Assembly: GCA_019636385.1 (NCBI GenBank)
Contig: JAHBXT010000004.1
Location: 310,001 to 374,000 of the forward strand
Direction: 5' to 3'
Length of the DNA: 64,000 bases
DNA from: Pirellulaceae bacterium
GTDB taxonomy: Bacteria > Planctomycetota > Planctomycetia > Pirellulales > Pirellulaceae
Numbering within the stretch: position 1 is the first letter of the stretch; the number at the start of each line of letters is the position of its first letter. The notes under the pieces were generated by a model. It saw only the letters and a program-made list of their open reading frames with translations, had not been told where the DNA came from and made no database searches. Shown here piece by piece: positions 7,967 through 18,166 of this stretch. The position numbers and the translations under genes are program-made.

Positions 7967-10900
7967 ATGAGTCGTCGATTTGTTCATCTGCATTGCCATA
8001 GCCACTACAGCCTGTTGGATGGCGCCAGTTCGATCGACAAGCTGATTGCCAAGGCCAAAGCCAATGGCATGAATGCCTTGGCATTGACGGACCATGGCAA
8101 TTTGCACGGGGCGCTGGAGTTTTATCAGAAGGCCAAGAAGGCCGACATCAATCCAATCATCGGTTACGAGGCGTACGTGGCCCCTGAATCGCGCTGGTCG
8201 CGCGGTAATGCGACATCGTCCAAAGAAGCCGCCTTTCACTTGACACTGTTAGCCCAAAATCGCGTCGGCTTTCAGAACCTTATCAAATTAGCCTCCAAGG
8301 CTTCGCTGGAAGGCTTCTATTTCAAACCACGAATCGATCGCGAACTGCTGGCGGATTTGAATGAAGGCATTATCTGCCTGAGCGGCTGTGTGTCGAGTGA
8401 ATTTTCGCGAGCCATCTTGAACAATGGCAACACGGCGCAGGGGCGGCGACAAGCCAGCGAGGTTGCCAAGTGGTTTCACCAGGTTTTCGGCAATCGTTAT
8501 TACGTCGAAGTCATGAACAACCACCTTGAAATCCAGCGGCTACAGATGGAAGGCGCATTGAGCATTGCCGACGAACTGGGCCTGCCGGTGGTTGCCACCA
8601 GCGATGCGCATTACGCCAATCGCGAAGATGCAGAGATTCAGGATGTACTGTTGTGCATCAACACGGGCAAATTCCGCACCGACTCGGCGCGGCTAAAAAT
8701 GGAAGGCAACGAATTCTATCTGCGCAGTGCCGAGGAGATGTACGCCTGCTTCCCGGGCCGTGAAGATATCGTGGCACGCAGCCAAGAGATCGCCGACACG
8801 GTCGATATCGACCTACAGCTTGGCAAACGACACTTCCCGACCTATCCGCTGCCCGTGGAGAAAAAGCCTGACGATTATCTGCGCGAGATTTGCGAGGCAG
8901 GGTTACGAGAGCGCTATCGCAATCTCCCCGATATGTGCGTCGACGGCCAGTTGAGCCAGACGGTGCGCGAGCGTTTAGACCGTGAGTTGTTGGTGATTCA
9001 GAAGTTAGGCTTTGCCAATTACTTTTTGATCGTGTGGGATTTTGTCCGCTATGCTCGGCAGCAGAAGGTTCCGGCCACAGCCCGTGGCAGCGGCGTGGGA
9101 GCGCTGGTCTGTTACGCGCTCTACCTGAGTCACGTATGTCCCATCAAGTACGACCTGCTGTTTGAGCGGTTTTTGGACGAGAATCGCTTGGAAGCACCCG
9201 ATATCGACATCGACTTTTGCAAGGATCGCCGCGCGGACATCATTCAATACGTGCGTGACAAGTACGGTGAAGAAAACGTAGCTCAGATCGGTACTTTTGG
9301 AACAATGGCGGCCAAGGCCGCTATCAAAGACGTTGGTCGGGCACTGGGAATTCCACTGGCACGCGTTAATCAGATTACTGAGCTGGTGCCGGAAGAATTG
9401 AAAATCACCATCAGCAAGGCACTCGACAAAAAAGATAGCGAACTGCAGGCTCTCTACCAGAGCGACCACGAAGTTCGTGAGCTGCTGGACATCGCCATGC
9501 AGCTCGAGGGCAATGCCCGCAACGTTGGTACTCACGCAGCCGCCGTGGTCATTGGCGATAAACCCTTGACCGAATACGTGCCATTGGGCCGCGTGTCGGG
9601 TAAGACGGATATCATCACGCAATGGTCGATGAGTGATGTGGAAGCTGCCGGCTTGCTGAAGATGGATTTCTTGGGTCTGCGCAACCTGACCATTCTGACC
9701 AAATCGCTGGAAATCATTCAACAGACCACCGGCCACGAAGTTGACTTGTTGAATCTACCGCTGGATGACCAGAAGTCGTTCGCCTTGCTGCAGCGCGGCG
9801 AGACCAAGGGCGTATTCCAGTTGGAAAGCGGCGGTATTCGCGATCTGCTGCAGCGGATGAAGCCTGACCACTTCAGCGACATCATCGCCACCAATGCGCT
9901 CTACCGCCCAGGCCCACTGGAAGGCGGTATGGTCGATGACTATGTAGCCGTCAAACACGGTCGCAAGCAGGCCGAGTACCTGCATCCGGTGCTCAAAGAG
10001 ATACTCCAGGAAACCAACGGTGTGATGGTCTATCAGGAGCAGGTCATGCGAATCCTGAATCGACTGGGGGGCATCGAGTTGGCCAATGCCTATACGTGCA
10101 TCAAAGCCATCAGCAAAAAGAAAGAATCCATCATCGCGGCCAACGAAGAGCAGTTTCTTCGCGGAGCTACCGAGAAAGGCTTGAAACAGTCTCAAGCCCG
10201 CGAAATGTGGGGCATGATACTCAAGTTCGCCGGCTATGGTTTCAACAAGAGCCACTCCACGGCCTACGCACTGATCGCCTACCAAACCGCCTTCCTGAAA
10301 GCTCACTATCCTGTGGAATTCATGGCGGCGCTGCTGTCGGGCGACATCCCCGGCCGCAATTTCAAGCACAAGGACTCGTTAGTCGAACACCTGGAAGATT
10401 GCCGGCGAATGAACATCCATGTGGTGCCGCCAGACGTCAATCGTTCGCATGTTGACTTTACAGTTCACGACAGCCAAATCGTGTTCGGCTTAGCTGCGAT
10501 CAAAGGCTGTGGCGGAGCGGCTGGCGATTCAATTGTGAAAGCCCGCCAGCAGGCCGGCCCTTTCCAGAGCATTTTTGATTTCTGCGAGCGCGTCGATCCG
10601 ACCGAATGCAATCGAGCCACAATTGAAACTTTGATCAAGGCAGGTGCGTTCGATTCTACAGGGGCCGAGCGCGGTCAATTGCTGGCGGTGGTAGAAAAAG
10701 CCTTGCAGGCCGGCGCTGCCAAGCTGGCAGATCGACGCAGTGGCCAGATGAGCTTTTTTGATGAACTCGATGATGAGGCTGCCAACGCCCCCCAATCGCA
10801 ACCGCTACCAAGCCTACCTCCCCTGCCAGAACGAACGAAATTGGCCATGGAACGCGAGGTCTTAGGGATGTACCTGTCGGCGCACCCACTAGACGAATAT

Positions 10901-11539
10901 CAAGGGCAACTGAGCCAACTGTGCTCTCATACCAGCTCGCAGCTAGGCACCGTCAAGGATCGCTCGGAGGTTTTGGTGGGCGGTATGATCTCGTCAATCA
11001 AGTTGGCCAACACTCGCAACCCGAAGCCGGGGGCTCCTTCGCGGTATGCCAACTTCGATTTGGAAGATTGGGATGGCATTGTCCGCTGCATCTGCTGGCC
11101 CGACGGTTACCAAGAATACGGTCATTTGATTCAACCCGAATCCATCGTTATCATGCGCGCCACGTTGGATAAACGCGGCGGCAGTGACGTCAATTTGCTG
11201 GCCAACGAAATCATTCCCATCGAGGATGCTGACCAGCATTTTTCGGCGGGGCTGAGAATTCATTTACACGAGCAGGTCCATTCTGAGGCGACCGTGCGAG
11301 CCCTAAATGAGATACTTCGCGGCTACCCGGGGAATTTGGAAATATCGCTGATGGTGACTCTGGCTAGTGGCGAAGCGGTCCAAATGGCCGCTCGCAAACA
11401 TCGGGTCCGCATATCCCCCGAATTAAGGGAACGGTTAAGCGATTTGCTGGGACCGGAGAATCATCGCTTGTTGGTTGCTCCACCCAAACCAAAATCGCCT
11501 GGCACGAACGGTCGCAGCCGCCCGTATAATCGACAATAG
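7967..11539 (+). CDS. dnaE: DNA polymerase III alpha subunit
   Basis: 1190 residues, standard DnaE length. The N-terminal PHP domain starts FVHLHCHSHYSLLDGASS, with ALTDHGNLHG and ATSDAHY following, so the metal ligands look intact, as in Thermus rather than the degenerate E. coli domain. The palm carries APDIDIDFCKDRR with the catalytic aspartates, and the fingers and tandem helix-hairpin-helix region follow (GYGFNKSHSTAYALIAY). The C-terminal OB fold is at about residues 1010-1100 (VLVGGMISSIKLANTRNPK). ATG at 7967 begins the PHP domain directly; the frame is open upstream to 7793 but that part overlaps the FHA gene. This is the replicative polymerase; no PolC or separate DnaQ is seen here. 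Confidence 0.97.
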   Translation: MSRRFVHLHCHSHYSLLDGASSIDKLIAKAKANGMNALALTDHGNLHGALEFYQKAKKADINPIIGYEAYVAPESRWSRGNATSSKEAAFHLTLLAQNRVGFQNLIKLASKASLEGFYFKPRIDRELLADLNEGIICLSGCVSSEFSRAILNNGNTAQGRRQASEVAKWFHQVFGNRYYVEVMNNHLEIQRLQMEGALSIADELGLPVVATSDAHYANREDAEIQDVLLCINTGKFRTDSARLKMEGNEFYLRSAEEMYACFPGREDIVARSQEIADTVDIDLQLGKRHFPTYPLPVEKKPDDYLREICEAGLRERYRNLPDMCVDGQLSQTVRERLDRELLVIQKLGFANYFLIVWDFVRYARQQKVPATARGSGVGALVCYALYLSHVCPIKYDLLFERFLDENRLEAPDIDIDFCKDRRADIIQYVRDKYGEENVAQIGTFGTMAAKAAIKDVGRALGIPLARVNQITELVPEELKITISKALDKKDSELQALYQSDHEVRELLDIAMQLEGNARNVGTHAAAVVIGDKPLTEYVPLGRVSGKTDIITQWSMSDVEAAGLLKMDFLGLRNLTILTKSLEIIQQTTGHEVDLLNLPLDDQKSFALLQRGETKGVFQLESGGIRDLLQRMKPDHFSDIIATNALYRPGPLEGGMVDDYVAVKHGRKQAEYLHPVLKEILQETNGVMVYQEQVMRILNRLGGIELANAYTCIKAISKKKESIIAANEEQFLRGATEKGLKQSQAREMWGMILKFAGYGFNKSHSTAYALIAYQTAFLKAHYPVEFMAALLSGDIPGRNFKHKDSLVEHLEDCRRMNIHVVPPDVNRSHVDFTVHDSQIVFGLAAIKGCGGAAGDSIVKARQQAGPFQSIFDFCERVDPTECNRATIETLIKAGAFDSTGAERGQLLAVVEKALQAGAAKLADRRSGQMSFFDELDDEAANAPQSQPLPSLPPLPERTKLAMEREVLGMYLSAHPLDEYQGQLSQLCSHTSSQLGTVKDRSEVLVGGMISSIKLANTRNPKPGAPSRYANFDLEDWDGIVRCICWPDGYQEYGHLIQPESIVIMRATLDKRGGSDVNLLANEIIPIEDADQHFSAGLRIHLHEQVHSEATVRALNEILRGYPGNLEISLMVTLASGEAVQMAARKHRVRISPELRERLSDLLGPENHRLLVAPPKPKSPGTNGRSRPYNRQ

Positions 11540-11762
11540 TGGTCCAATCGTAGCGACAACGCACGAGACATTAGACCTTGGACCTAGGCAATTGCTGCCG
11601 CACGACGGAGGGCTTGCCAACTGCGGCTAACGTCAGCTAACCCTAGTTTTGCCTGTTGAACTCGGCAATTCGGGCTCTAATACGGCTCGAATACAATTGC
11701 AACTGCCCACGATTCTGTGGCTCTTCCGCCTACGCCGACGAGTTGCCTTTATCATGTTCAGC

Positions 11763-11779
11763 AATTACTCTGAGTAATT
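11763..11779. promoter_or_regulatory. Perfect palindrome upstream of the secreted DUF1598-like gene
   Basis: AATTACTCTGAGTAATT has 8-base arms around a single central T, 65 bases before the ATG at 11845. Size and placement are those of a dimeric repressor or activator site. No regulator can be assigned. Confidence 0.35.
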
Positions 11780-11844
11780 CCAGTCACCATGTTTTCGATT
11801 CGGGTTTGATCCCCGAACATCACAGTCCTCGGACGATTCGACCC

Positions 11845-13248
11845 ATGTTAGAACGACATATTCTGCTTCGTTGGCCCAGTTTATTGACGCTGCTAATGAC
11901 CGTGTGGCTGTGGTGCCCATCCGTTTATGGACAGGGAGGGGGTGGCGACGACGACGATCAGAATAACAATGGTGTCGCCGGTGTCGAAATTGACCCAATT
12001 GGCGTTCTGCGCATGAAGCAGAACAATCCGCTGGTCACTCGCCAACAACTTATGGCCGCCAAGCAATCGTTGTCACCGCAACTGGCGCGCACGAGCCAGC
12101 TCCGCAAGATCTCGCTGAATCGACTTGAAAAGGCGGTGGCTTCACGCATTGCTTCTGGCAAGTCGCCCACAGCCGAAATGGTGGCTATGGCGGGCATGAC
12201 GCGACTGCAGTATGTGTTTTTCTATCCTGACTCGGGCGATATTGTGCTGGCCGGTCCAGCCGAAGGGTTTGGCCGCGATTCTGTGGGCCGCTTGGTGGGC
12301 GTAGAAACACAGCAGCCATGCCTGCAACTGGATGATGTCATCGTCGCGCTGCGAGCATTCGGTCCTGGTGGCGAGAAGGCCAATACGATCAGCGTGTCGA
12401 TCGACCCGACCGAAGAAGGCCTAGCACGCATGCAACAAGTATTACAGCAACTCGGCGGGCAACTTGGTTCTGCCAATCAAATTCCGGTAATCGTCAATAG
12501 TTTGCAGCAGGCCCTAGGACTGAACACAGTCACCATCAAGGGCGTACCGGCGGGAACACATTTTGCGCATGTTCTGACCGAAGCCGACTACCGCATGAAG
12601 CTGATCGGCATTGGACTTGAGCCAACTCCGGTCGCCATGACCAACTACGTTGATCGGCTGACTGGCGGCACAGGATCGACCACCGCGCTGACTCGCTGGT
12701 TTTTCGTCCCCGACTATCAATCGGTTTCGGTTAGCTCCGATGGCCTGTCGCTGCAATTGGTTGGCAATGGCGTCAAGTTAGTGGATGAAGGCGAAATTGT
12801 ACGAAAGTCTGGCGAGCGGAAGACCACCGGTCGCGCCAACGCAGCCAGTCGTGGCTACACGGCTGAATTTACAAAGAAATTTCCACAGATCGCCAAGTCG
12901 CACGCCGTGTACGCTCAGCTTCGCAATCTTATCGACTTGACCATTGCCGCGGCGTTCATTCAACAAAAAGAGATGTACTCGCAGTGCGGCTGGGATTTGG
13001 GCGTGTTTGCTAACGAAGATGGGCTGGCCGTCGAATTGTTACCCCCACCACGACAGGCGGCCACTGCCATCAATGCGGTCATGCGCGGCGGAACATTGAT
13101 CACCCCCATCGGTGGTGGAGTCGCCATTCAGGCACGCAAAGCGCTCAGTCAGGAGAATCTGCGCACCGATCAAGATGGCACCATCGCTCAGACTCGCTCG
13201 GCGGTCAGCGTCGATGGTCTGTCAGCTGGTCAGTGGTGGTGGGACTGA
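11845..13248 (+). CDS. Secreted planctomycete protein, DUF1598-like
   Basis: 467 residues. A signal peptide (LLRWPSLLTLLMTVWLWCPS, cleaved near VYGQ) is followed by a G/D/N-rich linker. Residues about 115-170 (TRLQYVFFYPDSGDIVLAG, then PAEGFGRDSVGRLVG and LQLDDVIVALR) resemble the DUF1598 proteins I know from Rhodopirellula-type planctomycetes. A long alpha/beta region to about residue 400 follows. No catalytic motif is visible and the function is unknown. ATG at 11845 is selected because it starts the signal peptide; the upstream open frame from 11656 lacks one. A palindrome lies 65 bases upstream. It is convergent with the NarL-type regulator. Confidence 0.75.
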   Translation: MLERHILLRWPSLLTLLMTVWLWCPSVYGQGGGGDDDDQNNNGVAGVEIDPIGVLRMKQNNPLVTRQQLMAAKQSLSPQLARTSQLRKISLNRLEKAVASRIASGKSPTAEMVAMAGMTRLQYVFFYPDSGDIVLAGPAEGFGRDSVGRLVGVETQQPCLQLDDVIVALRAFGPGGEKANTISVSIDPTEEGLARMQQVLQQLGGQLGSANQIPVIVNSLQQALGLNTVTIKGVPAGTHFAHVLTEADYRMKLIGIGLEPTPVAMTNYVDRLTGGTGSTTALTRWFFVPDYQSVSVSSDGLSLQLVGNGVKLVDEGEIVRKSGERKTTGRANAASRGYTAEFTKKFPQIAKSHAVYAQLRNLIDLTIAAAFIQQKEMYSQCGWDLGVFANEDGLAVELLPPPRQAATAINAVMRGGTLITPIGGGVAIQARKALSQENLRTDQDGTIAQTRSAVSVDGLSAGQWWWD

Positions 13249-13275
13249 GATCAATTCGAAAGAATTCCCAAATCT

Positions 13276-13917
13276 CTAGCCGCCAGTTAAGCCACTCTTG
13301 ACGGCCCAAACGGCAGCTGCAGTGCGATCGGCCGAGTCCAGCTTGCGGAGGATATTCTGCACATGCTCCTTGACCGTCTCGACGCTGATCGCTAGCGACG
13401 TGCCGATCTCCTTGTTGCTTAACCCCAGCGCGATGTGGCGCAGCACCTGCAACTCGCGATTGGTCAGCGGAACCTCTTTTGAGTCGACGCGATCCTTGCG
13501 TTTCTGCATCGTGTACTGAACTTGTTTGAGCAAACTAGATTCCAGTGGCGGCTCATTGGCAACCGCCAGCTTGATTGCATTTAGGATCTCATCCCGGGAG
13601 GCGTCCTTCAATAGGTAGTCTCTAGCCCCCAGCGCGATCGACCGAGCCACATAGGTCGGGTTGTCGTAGGTCGACAGAACGATCACGGCCGTATCCGGTG
13701 AGCCCTCTAAGAGTTCCTCAACCGCATCGAGGCCATCTTCATCAGCCAAACGCACATCCAACAAGACCACATCCGGCTTTTTGGCCTTGGCCAGCGACAA
13801 CAGCTGGGACACATTGGCGGCAGCTCCCACAACCTCGATGTCGGCTCCCTCCAACAGGCTACCAAGCCCGCTGCGAACCACCTCGTGATCGTCACAGATC
13901 AAAACGCGAATTCTCAC
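13276..13917 (-). CDS. Response regulator, NarL/FixJ-type, with LuxR HTH
   Basis: 213 residues. The receiver domain (1-120) starts RIRVLICDDHEVVRSGL, has the acidic pair at residues 9-10, the phospho-acceptor Asp54 in VVLLDVRLADEDG and the conserved Lys in YLLKDAS. The LuxR-type DNA-binding domain is at about 145-205 (LTNRELQVLRHIALGLSNKE, then TVKEHVQNILRKL). A GTG at 13917 with GGAGAG 5 nt upstream is preferred over the GTG at 13944. No histidine kinase is adjacent, so the partner is unknown. It is divergent from the NtrC-type regulator. Confidence 0.9.
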   Translation of the reverse strand: MRIRVLICDDHEVVRSGLGSLLEGADIEVVGAAANVSQLLSLAKAKKPDVVLLDVRLADEDGLDAVEELLEGSPDTAVIVLSTYDNPTYVARSIALGARDYLLKDASRDEILNAIKLAVANEPPLESSLLKQVQYTMQKRKDRVDSKEVPLTNRELQVLRHIALGLSNKEIGTSLAISVETVKEHVQNILRKLDSADRTAAAVWAVKSGLTGG

Positions 13918-14140
13918 TACGACTCTCCGGCTTGTCTGGGGCACTGGTCAACCGCTGGAAAAACACCACCGATGACTACTCGGCCACCCACAAAAAGGTT
14001 AATCGAAGGTTCTTGGAAGTCGATTCCCCCCCAATAGAAGATTCCTTAGATTTGGCAAAATCCGATTTGTGCGCACTTTTTCGTCTGTGCTGCCTGGAAC
14101 TGGCTCATTGAACTAGAAGTCGCCATTTTGGAGTGGAAAT

Positions 14141-14156
14141 GTTGCGAATTTGCAAC
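14141..14156. promoter_or_regulatory. Near-palindrome between divergent regulator genes
   Basis: GTTGCGAATTTGCAAC is symmetric except at one base pair and lies 86 bases upstream of the NtrC-type gene, inside the 325-base divergent spacer. It is a plausible operator for either regulator; nothing further supports it. Confidence 0.3.
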
Positions 14157-14242
14157 CATTGGCTTGCTTGGTGGTGATTCGCAAACTAGATATCTGGGGG
14201 ACCTAGGAAGCATAGGGCAAGCGGGCAGCAAGAGAGTCGTCC

Positions 14243-15634
14243 ATGGCAAGTGAAAGACTGTTGTTGGTAGATGATGACAACTGGCTATTGGAGTCGATGA
14301 GTCAGTGGCTGACCGAACAAGGTTATCGGGTAACTACGGCTCGCACAGTGGCTCAAGCCCGCAAGCTGGCTGGCCAAGCCGCCTTTGATGTCTGCCTAGC
14401 CGACATATGCCTTGAGGGCGAGGACGGGTTTGGCTTGCTCCAATGGTCGCGTCAGCACCAGCCGGAGTTGCCGGTGGTAATGATGACCGGCTACGGCGGG
14501 CCCGACAGTGGTGCCGAGGCGGTGGCTGCCGGAGCCTTCGACCTGCTGACCAAGCCCATAATCGACCAGGAGCTGCTAACGACTCTCCGCCGGGCCATGG
14601 ATCAAAAGCGAGTCGTGGCCGAAAACCGGCAGCTCAAAGAACAGCTCGATCGCCGCAGCGGATTAGAAAACATCCTCAGCCACGACCCGAGGATGTTGGA
14701 AATATTCGACATCATCGACAGTGTGGCGGACACGAAAGCCACAATCTTGATCACCGGCGAAAACGGCACCGGCAAGTCGATGATCGCTCGCTCGATCCAT
14801 CGCCGTAGCAGTCGCCGCGCGCGGCCTTTCGTCGAAGTAGCTTGTGGCGCGCTCCCCGACAATCTGCTGGAGAGCGAGTTGTTCGGACACACCGAGGGCG
14901 CGTTTACTGGTGCCACGCAGTCCAAGGCCGGTAAATTCGAGCACGCTCACACGGGCACGATTTTCTTAGACGAAATCGGCACCGCCTCGATGTCGCTGCA
15001 AATCAAATTGCTGCGTGTCCTGCAAGAGTTTGAGTTCGAACCCGTCGGTGGCAATAAGACCATCTCTGTCGACACGCGCTGCATCCTGGCTACCAACGAA
15101 GACCTGTCGGCTGCTGTCGAAACCGGCAAATTCCGTCAGGATCTGTACTATCGCGTTAACGTCATTCACTTTGAATTGCCCGCTCTACGACAGCGCGCCG
15201 GCGATATCCCGGTATTGATCGAGCACTTTTTGCAGAAGAACTTGGCGGAATTGCCCAAGGAGATTCAAGGGTTTTCAGCCGAGGCTCTGGAAATCTTGCT
15301 CAACTATGCCTGGCCCGGCAACATTCGTGAACTGGAAAACATCGTTCAGCGCGCCGTGCTGTTATCAAAACGCCCGGTGATCGGACCGGAATTACTGCCC
15401 AATAACGTGTTAGCCTCAGTTGGAGACAGGGGAACTCGTGTGCACTGTGGCCTCGTGGCTGGGCAATCGCTTCGCCAAGCCTTGGAAGGCCCCGAGCGTG
15501 CCATCATCCTGGAAGTGCTCCGCGCCAACGCCTTCAGTCGATCGCTAACCGCAGATCAACTGGGCATCAATCGCACCACGCTCTACAAAAAGATGAAGCG
15601 CCTCGGAATTGACGATCTGAGCTGCAAGGATTAG
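14243..15634 (+). CDS. Sigma-54-dependent response regulator (NtrC family)
   Basis: 463 residues with the complete three-domain plan. Receiver: LLLVDDDNWLLESM, phospho-acceptor Asp54 in LADICLEGEDG, and LLTKP. AAA+ domain: Walker A GENGTGKS at 172-179, the sigma-54 contact loop GAFTGA at 219-224, FLDEIG as Walker B, and the arginine-finger region FRQDLYYRVNV. A Fis-type helix-turn-helix ends the protein (LTADQLGINRTTLYKKMKRL). It should activate RNA polymerase-sigma54 promoters when phosphorylated. No histidine kinase gene is adjacent. Confidence 0.95.
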   Translation: MASERLLLVDDDNWLLESMSQWLTEQGYRVTTARTVAQARKLAGQAAFDVCLADICLEGEDGFGLLQWSRQHQPELPVVMMTGYGGPDSGAEAVAAGAFDLLTKPIIDQELLTTLRRAMDQKRVVAENRQLKEQLDRRSGLENILSHDPRMLEIFDIIDSVADTKATILITGENGTGKSMIARSIHRRSSRRARPFVEVACGALPDNLLESELFGHTEGAFTGATQSKAGKFEHAHTGTIFLDEIGTASMSLQIKLLRVLQEFEFEPVGGNKTISVDTRCILATNEDLSAAVETGKFRQDLYYRVNVIHFELPALRQRAGDIPVLIEHFLQKNLAELPKEIQGFSAEALEILLNYAWPGNIRELENIVQRAVLLSKRPVIGPELLPNNVLASVGDRGTRVHCGLVAGQSLRQALEGPERAIILEVLRANAFSRSLTADQLGINRTTLYKKMKRLGIDDLSCKD

Positions 15635-15711
15635 GGCTCCGCGTCTCATCCATCAGGAAGTACGCGCCCGCGCATCATGTCGCATCGAATCGCGTGGACC
15701 AGCCCGGCAAC

Positions 15712-15724
15712 GAGGCGGAGCCTC
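15712..15724. repeat. Small intergenic palindrome
   Basis: GAGGCGGAGCCTC forms a 5-bp stem with a GGA loop. GCGGAGCC within it is also the exact reverse complement of GGCTCCGC at 15635-15642, just after the NtrC-type stop codon. It lies in the otherwise featureless 328-base gap before sucC and may be a remnant of a dispersed REP-like element or part of a terminator. Confidence 0.4.
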
Positions 15725-15962
15725 AAAGAGATGTCTCACCGTGCAGGAGCTGGCCCACGAGTGTTGAATGCACTCCGCTGGCTGGAGCGTAGGGCGACTA
15801 TCTTATAAAACTACATGGCCCCAGGGGTGGTGGACACCTTTTGAGCTATCCGGGTCATCTTTATAATCCCCCACCTACGACGGATTGCCGTATGTGAACA
15901 TTTTGTCACCGGCTTCGTCACCTGCACATCTTTTGTTGACTTCCAGGCGTTCGGATTTGATC

Positions 15963-17153
15963 ATGAAAATACATGAGTTCCAAGGTAAAGAGCTGTTTCG
16001 TCGAGCCGGGGTACCGGTGTTGTCTAGCGATGTGGCCAGAACACCCGAAGAGGCCGCCGCCGCGTTCAGTCGACTGGGGGGTCGTGTGGCCGTAGTCAAG
16101 GCACAAGTTCATGCCGGTGGTCGCGGCAAGGGAACCGTATCCGAGGTGCCTTCCCAGCGCGGAGTGCAATTGGTTCGTTCGGCGGAGGAAGCTGCCGAAG
16201 TGGCCAAAAACCTGCTGGGCAATCATCTGGTAACTATCCAAACTGGAACCTCAGGTGCCAAGATCAATCAAGTACTGGTCGAAGCTGGTTGCGACATCCA
16301 GCGTGAGTTGTATCTGGGTATCGTGCTGGATCGCGCTCGGGCGATGCCAGTGTTGATGATGAGCAGCGAGGGAGGAGTGGAAATCGAAAAGGTGGCTGAA
16401 GAATCGCCCGAGAAAATCTTTCGCGAGCATTTCCATCCATCCATTGGTCTACATGGATTCCAGGTCCGCAAGCTATGCAAGAAACTGGGCATCACCGGCC
16501 CAACCTCGCGCGCAGCCGACAATTTTTTGAAGCGACTGTGCAAGTTGTACGCCGACCTAGATTGTTCGCTGGTCGAGGTCAATCCGCTAGTCATCACCGG
16601 TGGCGGCGACATGATCGCGCTGGATGCCAAGGTAACCTTCGATGACAATGCTCTCATGCGTCACCCTGATTTGAAGCAACTTCGTGATCTGAGCGAAGAG
16701 GAACCGGCTGAGGTACGAGCTGGCAATGCTGGATTGTCGTATGTAAAACTGGACGGCAATATTGGCTGCCTGGTCAACGGTGCAGGACTGGCAATGTCCA
16801 CGATGGATATCATCAAATACCACGGCGGCCAGCCTGCTAACTTTCTAGATGTCGGTGGAGGAGCAACCACTGAACAAGTCGTGGAGGCCTTTAACATCAT
16901 CCTGTCCGACGCCAACGTCAAGGCGGTGCTGGTAAACATCTTTGGTGGGATCGCGCGCTGTACAACGATTGCCAAGGCGGTCATCGAGGCTTCTAAACAA
17001 ATTGGCATCAAGGTTCCGCTGGTAGTGCGTTTGGAAGGCACTGAAGTTGAAGAAGGCAAAAAAATGCTGCGCGAGAGCGGTTTGGCGATGATCGCTGCCG
17101 ATGATCTTACCGACGCAGCCAAGAAGGTCGTTCAGTCCGTTTCTGCAGCTTAG
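15963..17153 (+). CDS. sucC: Succinyl-CoA synthetase beta subunit (ADP-forming)
   Basis: 396 residues. It opens [20 protein letters not shown], the ATP-grasp start typical of SucC, and contains [16 protein letters not shown] (nucleotide site), [20 protein letters not shown] and the C-terminal ligase domain [18 protein letters not shown] with NFLDVGGGA. With SucD it makes or uses succinate + CoA + ATP in the TCA cycle. ATG at 15963 matches the family start; an in-frame open stretch from 15885 is ignored. sucD follows after 57 nt. Confidence 0.97.
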   Translation: MKIHEFQGKELFRRAGVPVLSSDVARTPEEAAAAFSRLGGRVAVVKAQVHAGGRGKGTVSEVPSQRGVQLVRSAEEAAEVAKNLLGNHLVTIQTGTSGAKINQVLVEAGCDIQRELYLGIVLDRARAMPVLMMSSEGGVEIEKVAEESPEKIFREHFHPSIGLHGFQVRKLCKKLGITGPTSRAADNFLKRLCKLYADLDCSLVEVNPLVITGGGDMIALDAKVTFDDNALMRHPDLKQLRDLSEEEPAEVRAGNAGLSYVKLDGNIGCLVNGAGLAMSTMDIIKYHGGQPANFLDVGGGATTEQVVEAFNIILSDANVKAVLVNIFGGIARCTTIAKAVIEASKQIGIKVPLVVRLEGTEVEEGKKMLRESGLAMIAADDLTDAAKKVVQSVSAA

Positions 17154-17210
17154 TCCATCCCGCTCTCCCAGCGTACATCATTTCATTCTCTATAGCGCAC
17201 ACAATAAATC

Positions 17211-18089
17211 ATGAGTATCTTGATCGACAAGAACACGCGAGTCATATGCCAGGGCATCACCGGTAGTTCGGGGCTGTTTCACACCACCGGCTGCGCGGAA
17301 TACGGCACGAAGATGGTCGGCGGAGTGACTCCCGGTAAAGGCGGACAGACCGCAGCTGGCCTGCCTGTATTTGACACGGTAGAAGAAGCGGTTCAGCAAA
17401 CCGGCGCAAACGCTACGATGATCTTCGTACCGCCGCCGCTTGCCGCTGACGCCATTCTGGAAGCGCTGGATGCTGGGATCAAAGTCATCGCGGCGATTAC
17501 CGAAGGTGTTCCCGTGTTGGATATGGTGGAGGTCTATCATCGAGTGCGTGCCAGCGACTCAGTTTTGATTGGCCCCAATTGCCCAGGCCTGATAACGCCT
17601 GGTCAGTGCAAGATCGGCATCATGCCTGGATACATCCACAAACCAGGCAAGATTGGTATCATCAGCCGCTCCGGCACATTAACCTACGAAGCGGTTTGGC
17701 AGACTAGCCGGCTCGGACTAGGTCAGTCCACCTGTATTGGGCTTGGCGGTGATCCCATTGTAGGTACATCGTACATTGACCTGCTGAGCCGTTTTCAAGA
17801 AGATGATCAGACCGAAGCCATTTTGATGATTGGCGAAATTGGTGGCAATGCCGAAGAGGACGCAGCTGCGTTCATCGGCCAGCACGTGACCAAGCCCGTG
17901 GCAGCCTTCATTGCTGGCGCGACGGCGCCTCCCGGCAAGCGAATGGGCCATGCCGGCGCAATTATCTCGGGCGGCAAAGGCACGGCGGCTGAGAAGCGCG
18001 CCGCGCTGGAAGCGGCTGGAATCACCGTCGCCGCCTCGCCGGCCGATATGGGGCAAGCTATCCAGCAGGCAATCACCAATGCGGCCTAA
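17211..18089 (+). CDS. sucD: Succinyl-CoA synthetase alpha subunit
   Basis: 292 residues. The CoA-binding Rossmann domain starts [17 protein letters not shown]; the phosphorylated catalytic histidine is His247 in [36 protein letters not shown] is the family signature. Length is standard. It is transcribed with sucC, and the operon is probably closed by the hairpin at 18139-18157. Confidence 0.97.
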   Translation: MSILIDKNTRVICQGITGSSGLFHTTGCAEYGTKMVGGVTPGKGGQTAAGLPVFDTVEEAVQQTGANATMIFVPPPLAADAILEALDAGIKVIAAITEGVPVLDMVEVYHRVRASDSVLIGPNCPGLITPGQCKIGIMPGYIHKPGKIGIISRSGTLTYEAVWQTSRLGLGQSTCIGLGGDPIVGTSYIDLLSRFQEDDQTEAILMIGEIGGNAEEDAAAFIGQHVTKPVAAFIAGATAPPGKRMGHAGAIISGGKGTAAEKRAALEAAGITVAASPADMGQAIQQAITNAA

Positions 18090-18138
18090 CGCAGCCAAGT
18101 AGCTGCGTATCCCAGAACCTGGTCGGACGCTCTTGCGT

Positions 18139-18157
18139 CACGTTCTTGGCGAACGTG
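18139..18157. terminator. Hairpin between convergent sucD and ferritin-like genes
   Basis: CACGTTC-TTGGC-GAACGTG forms a perfect 7-bp stem in the 77-base gap between two convergent stop codons. There is no T tract, so it may be a weak bidirectional terminator or an mRNA-end stabiliser. Confidence 0.45.
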
Positions 18158-18166
18158 GCTAGCAGA

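Noticed and set aside
9005-10369. Two long leftward reading frames opposite dnaE
   Set aside because: They are antisense to strongly conserved polymerase sequence and contain no known domain; codon-bias shadows.
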